A stretch of DNA of 19,518 nt from Chloroflexota bacterium (lineage in GTDB: Bacteria > Chloroflexota > Limnocylindria > QHBO01): positions 1 through 19,518 of the forward strand of contig JAGXHP010000142.1 in assembly GCA_024636135.1 (NCBI GenBank). The letters run 5' to 3'. Shown here piece by piece: positions 14,656-19,518 of the stretch (within the stretch, counting starts at the first letter, position 1; each line of letters starts with the position of its first letter). The position numbers and the translations under genes were made by a program. The notes under the pieces were generated by a model. That model did no database searches, was not told the origin of the DNA, and worked only from the letters and a program-made list of their open reading frames with translations.

Positions 14656-14834
14656 GCGAGCACTGGGCCGAGGAGATGGATCGCCTCGGAATCGGGACGG
14701 AGGTCGACGGCAACCTCGAGCCGCTCGGGCCGGAGGGCGAGCCGACGACCGTCGAGCGGATCCGCTGTCCCCACTGCTTCACGTGGCATACCGCCGCGGG
14801 CGGTTGTTCAGAGAACGAGGAGAGAGACCGATGA
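14652..14834 (+). CDS. small protein with CxxC zinc-ligand cluster, 60 residues
   Basis: ATG 14652 overlaps the preceding stop by ATGA. An acidic N-terminal half is followed by a compact cluster of possible metal ligands: CPHC at 39-42, His46 and Cys52 (HTAAGGC). It may be a small zinc-binding protein. The role is unknown; phage proteins of this kind can be regulators, but nothing here proves it. Confidence 0.6.
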   Translation: MSEHWAEEMDRLGIGTEVDGNLEPLGPEGEPTTVERIRCPHCFTWHTAAGGCSENEERDR

Positions 14835-15064
14835 ACCGACGACACCCGTACCGGAGCTCGGGCGTCCGTCCTCCGTGGCGGCAGGCCGAGCCGTGGCGCC
14901 AGACGCGCGAGGATAACTGGCGAGTGATCCGCGAGATCGTCGGCGGGATCGCCGTCCTCGTCCTCGTCGGAGCCGCGGTTTGGATATGGGCCGCGATCCT
15001 TTTGGCAGCGGAGGCGACGCGATTAAGGATCCGGAGCGATACAAGCAAGGAGGACCCACGATGA
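14831..15064 (+). CDS. single-helix membrane protein, spanin-like position
   Basis: A 77-residue protein. A basic, Trp-containing N-terminus is followed by one strong transmembrane helix (IVGGIAVLVLVGAAVWIWAA, about residues 37-56) and a short charged tail. It overlaps the preceding gene by ATGA, and its stop overlaps the start of a lipoprotein gene. A membrane protein coupled to a small lipoprotein recalls inner and outer spanins of phages, but the tail is far too short for a typical Rz protein, so this is only a positional resemblance. Confidence 0.65.
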   Translation: MNRRHPYRSSGVRPPWRQAEPWRQTREDNWRVIREIVGGIAVLVLVGAAVWIWAAILLAAEATRLRIRSDTSKEDPR

Positions 15065-15423
15065 GATATGTAATCCTGGCGCTGCTACTGGCGGGTTGCG
15101 CCGCAGCGCCCGTTCCGACTCCGGCGCCTACTCCCACGCCGCGGATCGTGGAGGTGCCCGGACCTATCCCGACGCCGCGGATCGTGGAGGTCGAGGTCGC
15201 GCCGCTAGCGTGTATCGCCACGATCAACGAGCTGCTCGACGACTCGATCCTCCTCCTGGACTTCGTGATCGCCATCGAGGCGGCATACTTCGACTTTCCC
15301 GACGAGGACCTCGCCGAATTCGGGGCCCGCGTGGAGCAGATCCTCGGCGATCGCGCTCCACCCGACGAGGACGCGCAACAGCGGATGGACGAGGCATTCG
15401 ACGCGTGTCTAGCGGCGTCGTGA
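15061..15423 (+). CDS. small lipoprotein with proline-rich tandem repeat
   Basis: A 120-residue protein whose signal peptide ends in a lipobox LAGC with Cys13. A Pro/Thr-rich linker follows, containing PTPRIVEV twice, 12 residues apart; the DNA repeat is exact over 20 bp at 15136-15155 and 15172-15191. The rest is acidic and helical (ELLDDSILLLDFVIAIEAAYF), with two Cys (one after the linker, one near the end) that could pair. It would be tethered to the outside of the membrane. GGAGG at 15050-15054 supports ATG 15061. Possible roles include lysis or superinfection exclusion; neither is shown by the sequence. Confidence 0.72.
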   Translation: MRYVILALLLAGCAAAPVPTPAPTPTPRIVEVPGPIPTPRIVEVEVAPLACIATINELLDDSILLLDFVIAIEAAYFDFPDEDLAEFGARVEQILGDRAPPDEDAQQRMDEAFDACLAAS

Positions 15424-15620
15424 CCCGGCGAGCGATGACGCTACGCGAGGCCGCGGAGGAGCTCGGCGTCACCGCCGGCGCGCTCCGCGTGCAGATCCAC
15501 AACGGCCGGCTCCGCGGGAAGAGGGTCGGACCGATCTGGACGATCGAGCGGCGCGAGGTCGAGCGCTATCGCCGTGAGAGCCTCGGACGACCCGGGCCGA
15601 AGGGTCGGAGGAAGCGGTAG
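15420..15620 (+). CDS. excisionase-like helix-turn-helix DNA-binding protein
   Basis: A 66-residue protein with the HTH_17 (MerR/excisionase-like) pattern: MTLREAAEELGVTAGALRVQI, then the wing GRLRGKRVGPIWTIERREVERY, and a basic tail. Such proteins act as excisionases or small regulators in mobile elements. GTG 15420 is chosen because it overlaps the lipoprotein stop (GTGA), as in the rest of the run; ATG 15435 is the alternative and fits the domain start. A terminator-like hairpin begins 9 bp after the stop, so this gene closes the first half of the run. Confidence 0.72.
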   Translation: MTRRAMTLREAAEELGVTAGALRVQIHNGRLRGKRVGPIWTIERREVERYRRESLGRPGPKGRRKR

Positions 15621-15628
15621 CCGGACAA

Positions 15629-15660
15629 CGAAGAGACCCGCGATACCGCGGGCCTCTTCG
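15629..15660 (+). terminator. hairpin terminator after HTH gene
   Basis: CGAAGAG-A-CCCGCG (15629-15642) pairs with CGCGGG-C-CTCTTCG (15647-15660) around a 4-nt loop, giving 13 base pairs with one A/C mismatch. No long U-run follows. It separates the first gene block from the structured non-coding stretch. Confidence 0.65.
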
Positions 15661-15846
15661 CTGGAGACCGTACCGAGCCCGTGCCAGGCCCGATGGGCTC
15701 GGTCGAGCATAGCCGACCGACGCGATACCCGTCGTCGAGGATCCGCGCGTCTGTAGTATGCTCGGCCGCAACCCGATATAGGCAGGGCGAGCCGTTCGAG
15801 CCCGGCAGGCCACCCGACGCGTGGCTCCCGCTGCGTCGGGCATTCG
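15661..15846 (+). other. structured non-coding stretch before tRNA-like gene
   Basis: No start with a plausible ribosome binding site and no family-like protein is seen here. Two stable stems are: ACCGAGCCC/GGGCTCGGT (15672-15680 with 15695-15703) and CCCGACGC/GCGTCGGG (15813-15820 with 15833-15840). Between them are -10-like TAGTAT at 15754-15759 and GATATA near 15775. The stretch could hold a promoter and a small RNA, or decayed tRNA genes; I could not fold it into a cloverleaf. Confidence 0.45.
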
Positions 15847-15917
15847 TGCGGGAAGGCGAGGGCCGTGTCGGTCTCATGCACCGACCCCGTCCGGTTCGAC
15901 TCCGGATCCCGCACCCA
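15847..15917 (+). tRNA. tRNA-Met-like gene (anticodon CAT) with shortened D arm
   Basis: A 71-nt element with three canonical arms. The acceptor TGCGGGA (15847-15853) pairs perfectly with TCCCGCA (15907-15913), followed by C and encoded CCA. The anticodon stem TCGGT/ACCGA encloses loop CTCATGC, anticodon CAT at 15875-15877. The T stem TCCGG/CCGGA encloses TTCGACT, and the variable loop is 5 nt. The D region (15854-15867) is only 14 nt and offers at best a 3-bp stem, GGC/GCC. The T1-A72 pair argues against an initiator tRNA, leaving elongator Met or Ile2 (lysidine-modified). It may be a functional minimal tRNA, a decayed one, or a tRNA mimic. Confidence 0.6.
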
Positions 15918-15943
15918 AAAACTCTACTTGCCGGAGGTCGATA

Positions 15944-16135
15944 TTGCAGATCGACCCCACGCTCGTTGCCGTTGCCGGCGCTCTTTCGACCGTCGCCGGA
16001 CTCCTGTATCGAGCGCTCCTCCACCGCGCCGAGCGCGCCGAGGATGATGCGTTGTTTTGGCGAGAGAGATATCTAGCCTCGATGGGCTTCGCGGGGATGG
16101 CTCTTGACGAGGCGGAGAGGCGGTCGGAGCCGTGA
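15944..16135 (+). CDS. small single-helix membrane protein, 63 residues
   Basis: TTG 15944 is chosen because GGAGG at 15933-15937 lies 6 bp upstream, the best ribosome binding site nearby, and because the frame further upstream runs through the tRNA-like gene. The N-terminus holds one hydrophobic segment (LVAVAGALSTVAGLLYRALL), followed by a charged helical part (HRAERAEDDALFWRERYLA). That is the general form of small phage membrane proteins near lysis genes. No family is recognised. Its stop overlaps the next start (GTGA). Confidence 0.65.
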   Translation: MQIDPTLVAVAGALSTVAGLLYRALLHRAERAEDDALFWRERYLASMGFAGMALDEAERRSEP

Positions 16136-16329
16136 ACCCTATACAGCAGTGGGTAGCTCGTATGTTCGGACATTCTCACCAGACGACTACGCCGCCCGAG
16201 AGGACCGCGCTCGATCTCGAAGAGAGCCGTATGGCCGGACGCCTGTCCCGGCTCACGGGGCGGCGACGTGACGAGGTACTGGCCGAGGCCTATCGCCGCG
16301 CTGATCGCGTCCTGGCAGAAAGGCGATGA
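16132..16329 (+). CDS. small basic unrecognised protein, 65 residues
   Basis: GTG 16132 overlaps the preceding stop, and the TGA overlaps ATG 16326. The product is soluble, with a polar N-terminus containing a HSHQTTTPPE stretch and a basic helical C-terminus (RRRDEVLAEAYRRADRVLAERR in outline). No family is recognised. The overlaps on both sides support coding. Confidence 0.58.
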   Translation: MNPIQQWVARMFGHSHQTTTPPERTALDLEESRMAGRLSRLTGRRRDEVLAEAYRRADRVLAERR

Positions 16330-16751
16330 GGGAGCTCCTCGAGGTCGGCATTTGGCTCCTCATCCCGGCCGGTCTGCTGCCCGTTCTCACCGCGTGGGTC
16401 CTCCGGCGCTATCGGTCCTCGGGCTCGCAGGCGCTTCGCGATCGTTGGCACGTCTCGATCGTTCTGGCGGCTCTCGGCGTATTCGCCGCGTTCCTCGCGG
16501 CTAATCGCCTCTGGGGCTGGGGCGTCGACGGCGAGGTGACCTCCCTGCTCTTTGTTCTCATTCTCCTCGCCGTCGATATCGTCTCGGGCCGTTGGCTCAT
16601 CGCCTACTGGACCGGCGCCTTTATCGAGCGTGATCACGACGAGCTCGAGACGTCGGAGCAGCGAGAAGATCGCAAGTTTGGCGAGGAGCGCCGCGATCTC
16701 CGCGACGCGGCCGTCGAGACGGCGGTCGAAGAGGCGGAGGCCGAGAGGTGA
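16326..16751 (+). CDS. three-helix membrane protein with charged tail, holin-like
   Basis: A 141-residue protein with three hydrophobic segments, near residues 6-26, 42-60 and 72-95, and a long Glu/Arg-rich helical tail from about 100 (EQREDRKFGEERRDLRDA). The topology is compatible with a phage holin or a membrane-tethered coiled coil. It lies three genes upstream of the endolysin. Start ATG 16326 is coupled to the upstream stop, and its own stop overlaps GTG 16748. The function is inferred only from topology and position. Confidence 0.7.
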   Translation: MRELLEVGIWLLIPAGLLPVLTAWVLRRYRSSGSQALRDRWHVSIVLAALGVFAAFLAANRLWGWGVDGEVTSLLFVLILLAVDIVSGRWLIAYWTGAFIERDHDELETSEQREDRKFGEERRDLRDAAVETAVEEAEAER

Positions 16752-16936
16752 CGACCTTCGAGATCCGAGCCGGAGCGCTCGCCGTCCTGGTCCAGGACGT
16801 CGACGACGAGCTCGCGGCCGTCGAGACGGCGGTCGAGGGCGACGTACTCCACGACGGCGACGCGGTCTCGGTCGTCGAATACGACGGACGCCCGGTCGGC
16901 GCCGACGGGGTCGACCCGGAAGAGCCGGAGGAGTGA
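16748..16936 (+). CDS. small acidic protein, 62 residues
   Basis: GTG 16748 overlaps the previous stop by GTGA. The product is strongly acidic, probably of beta type at the start (TTFEIRAGALAVLVQDVDDE), and ends in EEPEE. No family is recognised. Minus-strand and other plus-strand frames in this area are longer but Arg/Pro-rich in the way of GC-shadow frames. Confidence 0.55.
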   Translation: MTTFEIRAGALAVLVQDVDDELAAVETAVEGDVLHDGDAVSVVEYDGRPVGADGVDPEEPEE

Positions 16937-17073
16937 GCGGCCGCCGGCATACCGTCCGGCGGATCCGATTCGTCCGCAACCTCTTCGCGTGCGGCGCCTG
17001 CGTCTTCGTCGGAGAGCTCTCCGACGCGATCGCGCACGTCGTCTCGAATCAGTACGTCGTCCGGGAGCTGTAG
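16933..17073 (+). CDS. small basic Cys-containing protein, 46 residues
   Basis: GTG 16933 overlaps the previous stop (GTGA) and TAG ends at 17073. The product starts with a basic segment (SGRRHTVRRIRFVRN) and has CGAC near residues 20-23 and a mildly hydrophobic middle. It lies just before the amidase gene, whose ribosome binding site GGGAG (17063-17067) falls within its last codons. No family is recognised. Confidence 0.5.
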   Translation: MSGRRHTVRRIRFVRNLFACGACVFVGELSDAIAHVVSNQYVVREL

Positions 17074-17076
17074 GCC

Positions 17077-18102
17077 GTGTATATCGTCGAGAAGCACTAC
17101 CTCGTCGGGATCCCGCAGACCGCGATCGTTGGCGGCCTCCCGAGTCGCGGGATCGCGTGCCACTGGACGGCCGGCGGACCCGGCCGGCGGGGCGCGCTCG
17201 ATACCGCGCAATTCTTCATCGACCGAGCCGACCGCAACGCGTCGTATCACGAGCTCTGGTGGTGGGACGCGGCCACCGGGACGTTCGGCGTCCTCCTCCT
17301 CGTCCCGGTCGACCGAGCCGCGCACTCGATGAACCCGACGCCGCCGACCTACGCGCCGAACGCGGAGGTGCGGAGGATCCTCGGCGACAAGGTCGGCGAC
17401 CCGAACGCGGCCTGTTACGCCTTCTCGTTCGCCGGGATGCCGGCGGACCTCGAGCGAGCGCTCGCGGATCCGCGCTTCCGCACCTACGCACGGCGGCGCT
17501 ACGCGGACCTCCTCTCGCAGGAGACGACGATTCGCGACCCGCGGCCGCTGTTCAATCACGGATGGGCCCAGCCGACGACGAGGACCGACGCCGGCGAGCG
17601 GCTGATCCCGATCCTGTACGGCCTGGAGGATGACTCGATGAGCTACCTCAAGGGCGCCGAGCCGATCGTCAACCGGCGCGCGATCCTCGCCGGCGGCGCT
17701 ACGGTCCGCTCGTCTCCGGCCTTCGACCGTAGCAACTACGACGCCGGCAGGCTCTTCGCGATCGGACCGGGCGGCTCGAACGCTCCCGCGATCGCGTGGG
17801 TCTCCGGGACCAATCTCACGCTCTCGGACGGGACCGTCTTCGACAAGCGGACGAGGTGGCTGGCACTCCAGGGCGCCGGCTACGGCGTCGGCTTTATCCA
17901 CGAGCGCGACCTCGTCCGGCTCGAGGCGATCGAGACGACCGGCGTGGGAGGGATCTCCGAGGAGGCCGTCGCGGAGCTCGTCGCCAAGGCGCAGGTCGCA
18001 GGCGTCGAGCAGGGCCGTCAAGCCGAATCCGGCGAGTGGACGAAGCTCGTCCGCGCGGAGGCGACGGCCGAGACCGCTCTCCGGAAGCGCGCCGGCCTCT
18101 AG
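17077..18102 (+). CDS. N-acetylmuramoyl-L-alanine amidase, probable phage endolysin
   Basis: A 341-residue protein with an N-terminal Amidase_2-like domain. Probable zinc ligands are His29 (CHWTAGGPG) and His83 (RAAHSMNP), and His58 (ASYHELWWW) is also in the expected area. The domain cleaves the bond between MurNAc and the peptide stem of peptidoglycan. Residues of about 200-290 form a second, beta-rich domain with an RRAILAGGATVRSSPAF opening that suggests an SH3-like cell-wall-binding fold. The C-terminus is a charged helix. No signal peptide is present, so release would depend on a holin, in line with nearby membrane proteins. Start GTG 17077 has GGGAG at 17063-17067. Confidence 0.85.
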   Translation: MYIVEKHYLVGIPQTAIVGGLPSRGIACHWTAGGPGRRGALDTAQFFIDRADRNASYHELWWWDAATGTFGVLLLVPVDRAAHSMNPTPPTYAPNAEVRRILGDKVGDPNAACYAFSFAGMPADLERALADPRFRTYARRRYADLLSQETTIRDPRPLFNHGWAQPTTRTDAGERLIPILYGLEDDSMSYLKGAEPIVNRRAILAGGATVRSSPAFDRSNYDAGRLFAIGPGGSNAPAIAWVSGTNLTLSDGTVFDKRTRWLALQGAGYGVGFIHERDLVRLEAIETTGVGGISEEAVAELVAKAQVAGVEQGRQAESGEWTKLVRAEATAETALRKRAGL

Positions 18103-18108
18103 GTCGTC

Positions 18109-18261
18109 GTGACGGCGATCCGCGGGCCTCGCCAACAGCCGTGCACACGCTGCGGACGGCTCGACACCAAGACGTGGGTCGTGGAGAGCCCGGAGGGCGA
18201 TCGGCGGCTCTGCCTCCGCTGTCTCCTCCGCCTACAGCCGCCTCCCGACGACGACGACTAG
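18109..18261 (+). CDS. small zinc-ribbon-like protein, 50 residues
   Basis: GTG 18109 to TAG 18259-18261. The sequence has two Cys pairs, CTRC at 12-15 and CLRC at 35-38, separated by a short beta-type stretch (TKTWVVESPEGD), the layout of a zinc ribbon. It ends in four Asp. It starts 6 bp after the amidase stop. The function is unknown. Confidence 0.6.
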   Translation: MTAIRGPRQQPCTRCGRLDTKTWVVESPEGDRRLCLRCLLRLQPPPDDDD

Positions 18262-18276
18262 CAGAAGAGGAACCCA

Positions 18277-18516
18277 ATGAACCTTCCTACCTACAACTTC
18301 CGAATCGTCCCGGAGCTCCTGATCGCGATCGCGCTCGGAGCGGCCATCCCGCTCCTCCAGGCGCTCTCGACCGTCACCGGAATCGGCGATCTCACCCCCG
18401 AATTCTGGGACGGCGTCCTCGCGGCCTGTCTCCGCGCCGGCATCGGCGTAGTCCTCGCGCTCATCACGGGCGGAGGCTTCCAGAAGCCAGGCGTACCGGG
18501 TCCTACGGGCGGATAG
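18277..18516 (+). CDS. holin-like protein with two membrane helices, 79 residues
   Basis: ATG 18277 with AGAAGAGG at 18263-18270 as ribosome binding site. Two hydrophobic helices are visible: ELLIAIALGAAIPLLQAL (about 13-30) and VLAACLRAGIGVVLALIT (about 47-64), joined by a short acidic turn, with a Gly/Pro-rich tail. Small two-helix proteins just after an endolysin are a standard holin arrangement. The gene is therefore the best holin candidate in the window, by topology and position and not by a family match. Confidence 0.72.
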   Translation: MNLPTYNFRIVPELLIAIALGAAIPLLQALSTVTGIGDLTPEFWDGVLAACLRAGIGVVLALITGGGFQKPGVPGPTGG

Positions 18517-18520
18517 GCCT

Positions 18521-18616
18521 ATGGGCCCGGAGCACGTCGTCTTCGCAGCCGCGTTTGTCCTCGCTCTCGGAGCGATGCTCATCGTGGACGCGCTAGCACG
18601 GAGGAAGCGACGATGA
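18521..18616 (+). CDS. very small single-helix membrane protein, 31 residues
   Basis: ATG 18521 to TGA 18614-18616. One hydrophobic segment (VVFAAAFVLALGAMLIVDAL) is followed by a basic end (ARRKRR), as in N-out/C-in membrane peptides. It sits 4 bp after the holin-like gene and overlaps the next start (ATGA). It could be a second holin component or an antiholin. It is small enough to be missed by standard gene callers. Confidence 0.5.
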   Translation: MGPEHVVFAAAFVLALGAMLIVDALARRKRR

Positions 18617-18822
18617 AGGTCGAGATCGGGGCGTGGGTCATGCGGTCCCGCTACGGGGTCGCGCACCTCGTCCAGTCGGTCGTCGCGGGCGATGCAATCG
18701 TCCAGTGCGGACGTCGCCTATCCGACGAACCGACCCGTTACGGTGGCGAGCTCGTCTCGGCACCCTTCGGCACGCGGAAGTGCCACCACTGCACATCGTC
18801 CCGGGAGGACACCGCGCTATGA
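18613..18822 (+). CDS. small protein with C-terminal Cys/His cluster, 69 residues
   Basis: ATG 18613 overlaps the preceding stop, and its TGA overlaps ATG 18819. The N-terminal part is beta-type (KVEIGAWVMRSRYGVAHLV), with a lone Cys in the middle and a C-terminal KCHHC. Short proteins of this pattern occur in actinobacterial phages, but I cannot name the family. No function is assigned. Confidence 0.6.
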   Translation: MKVEIGAWVMRSRYGVAHLVQSVVAGDAIVQCGRRLSDEPTRYGGELVSAPFGTRKCHHCTSSREDTAL

Positions 18823-18965
18823 GCACCCGCTACCCGTTCGAGGAGCTCGAGAGCCTCGAGGAGCTTCGAGAGATCGAGATCGGGTCCGTATGGGTCGACT
18901 ACCTCGACCTCGCGCTCAAGGCGCTACTGGTCATCGCCGCGTTCCTCGTCGCGTGGAAGCTATAG
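18819..18965 (+). CDS. small acidic protein with C-terminal membrane helix, 48 residues
   Basis: ATG 18819 overlaps the previous stop (ATGA). An acidic N-terminal half (PFEELESLEELREIEIG) precedes one hydrophobic helix reaching the C-terminus (ALKALLVIAAFLVAWKL), a tail-anchored layout. No family is recognised. It lies 4 bp before the HNH gene. Confidence 0.55.
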   Translation: MSTRYPFEELESLEELREIEIGSVWVDYLDLALKALLVIAAFLVAWKL

Positions 18966-18969
18966 GCCG

Positions 18970-19257
18970 ATGGGAGGATCCCGACGTCTCAGCCCACTAC
19001 CCTCGGGCTGGGGGAGGATACGGAGGAGGGTACTAGTCCGGGACGAGTACCTCTGTCGGATGCCTAGCCATGCACCAGGATGCGAGAGGCTAGCGACGGA
19101 GGTCGACCACGTAGGGTCGAGGGACGTCCACGATGAGTGGAACCTTCGGGCCGCATCGAGGACGTGTCATCGTTCGCGCACAGCGCGTCAGGCGAGAGCT
19201 TCGCAGCCATCGAGGAAGCTCGCAAAGGAACCCCACCCCGGGCTCATCAGACCGTAG
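18970..19257 (+). CDS. HNH endonuclease
   Basis: A 95-residue protein with the HNH core: VLVRDEYLCRM at the start, EVDHVGSRDVHDEWNLRAA holding the first His and the Asn, and CHRSRTARQA with the final His. This matches small phage HNH nucleases (ATEVDHI...NL...CHxxKTAR pattern). These nick or cut DNA with one metal ion, and in many phages the gene lies directly before the terminase genes and is needed for packaging. One zinc-type Cys pair is incomplete: LCRMPSHAPGC is seen where CxxC is usual. Start ATG 18970 has no good ribosome binding site; translation may be coupled to the gene ending at 18965. Confidence 0.82.
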   Translation: MGGSRRLSPLPSGWGRIRRRVLVRDEYLCRMPSHAPGCERLATEVDHVGSRDVHDEWNLRAASRTCHRSRTARQARASQPSRKLAKEPHPGLIRP

Positions 19258-19373
19258 ACCAACCGTAGACTCTCCGTAGACTCCACCTCCGTCTACGATG
19301 TCCCCCCCCCTTTAGGGGGGGACTCGGAGTAGACCGTAGACTCGCTCCGAAGACGTAGACAAAAGATGTAGAC
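19254..19373. repeat. GTAGAC repeat cluster
   Basis: GTAGAC occurs on the plus strand at 19254, 19265, 19276, 19329, 19336, 19355 and 19368, and inverted (GTCTAC) at 19291. The first three are exactly 11 bp apart, with CC before each. Eight copies in 120 bp is far above chance for a six-base word. The cluster begins in the last codons of the HNH gene and spans the hairpin at 19302-19321. Confidence 0.85.
19302..19321 (+). terminator. C-run/G-run hairpin in the repeat cluster
   Basis: Nine Cs (19302-19310), TTTA, then seven Gs (19315-19321) would give a 7-bp all-GC stem with a short loop. No U-run follows. It may end the lysis transcript, or be part of a packaging or replication site with the flanking GTAGAC copies. 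The length of homopolymer runs is prone to sequencing error. Confidence 0.5.
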
Positions 19374-19518
19374 AACGATCGACACGAGACAGTGCGATCG
19401 TCGTTCGGCTCGCGTCAGGCCGTCGACCCCCCGGCCACCCCCTCCCCCTCCGGGGTCTGGGAAGACCGGCGGGGATAGCGGCAGCGACCGTGTACGTGTT
19501 TCCCACCCCTCCCGGCGC
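19374..19518. other. non-coding right edge
   Basis: No gene start with a family-like product is seen. The stretch has several runs of C and a CCGGGG-type segment near 19455. If the phage layout is typical, a terminase small-subunit gene could start just beyond the window. Confidence 0.4.

Noticed and set aside
15774..15812. A second tRNA around the TTCGAG at 15795
   Set aside because: Only a 4-bp stem with an 8-nt loop forms, and neither a matching acceptor nor an anticodon arm was found.
16621..18135. A 504-codon open frame on the minus strand
   Set aside because: It is antisense to the amidase and its neighbours. The plus-strand amidase motifs and overlaps are decisive.
19254..19373. A CRISPR array
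   Set aside because: The repeated unit is six bases, spacings are 7 to 53 bp, and no spacer-like structure or cas gene is present.

Overview
The window is high-GC bacterial DNA in two parts. Positions 1 to about 12,880 are a conserved chromosomal core. The right third, about 13,860 to the end, is a tightly packed run of small genes that looks like part of a prophage or phage-derived island. The host is most likely a high-GC Chloroflexota-type monoderm. The grounds are the core order clpC-radA-PIN/TRAM-ispDF-rlmB, then tRNA genes, rpmG, tRNA-Trp, secE, nusG and rplKAJL, plus an SLH-domain surface protein and a DUF4242-cyclase fusion. This is inference from gene content; a high-GC actinobacterium cannot be excluded from sequence reading alone.

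Left part. The 3' end of clpC (1-426) is followed by radA, a YacL-like membrane PIN/TRAM protein, a fused ispD-ispF gene and an RlmB-type rRNA methyltransferase. Next come tRNA-Thr(TGT), a secreted SLH-domain protein, tRNA-Tyr(GTA), tRNA-Thr(GGT) and an unrecognised polytopic membrane protein. A strong promoter then precedes rpmG, tRNA-Trp, secE and nusG. The ribosomal operon rplK-rplA, an L10-type leader, and rplJ-rplL follow and end in a long hairpin terminator at 11,986-12,035. A DUF4242-class III nucleotide cyclase gene follows; rpoB is not seen here.

Junction. Between the cyclase gene and the end of a convergent minus-strand gene (12,985-13,863) lies about 100 bp with one hairpin. The minus-strand gene is visibly less GC-rich, has no function I recognise, and starts inside a 10-bp inverted repeat that also covers divergent -10-like boxes.

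Right part. From 13,920 to 19,257 at least 19 genes run on the plus strand, and twelve gene junctions are 4-base ATGA or GTGA overlaps. They include an excisionase-like HTH protein, an N-acetylmuramoyl-L-alanine amidase (endolysin), a two-helix holin-like protein, several other small membrane proteins, a lipoprotein, three small proteins with zinc-ligand-like clusters, and an HNH endonuclease. A terminator-like hairpin, a structured non-coding stretch and an unusual tRNA-Met(CAT)-like gene interrupt the run at 15,629-15,917. After the HNH gene, non-coding DNA carries eight copies of GTAGAC around a C-run/G-run hairpin. HNH genes in phages often lie just before the terminase genes, so the packaging genes may lie beyond the right edge. 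No integrase, repressor, terminase or structural gene is in the window, so the island is only partly seen.
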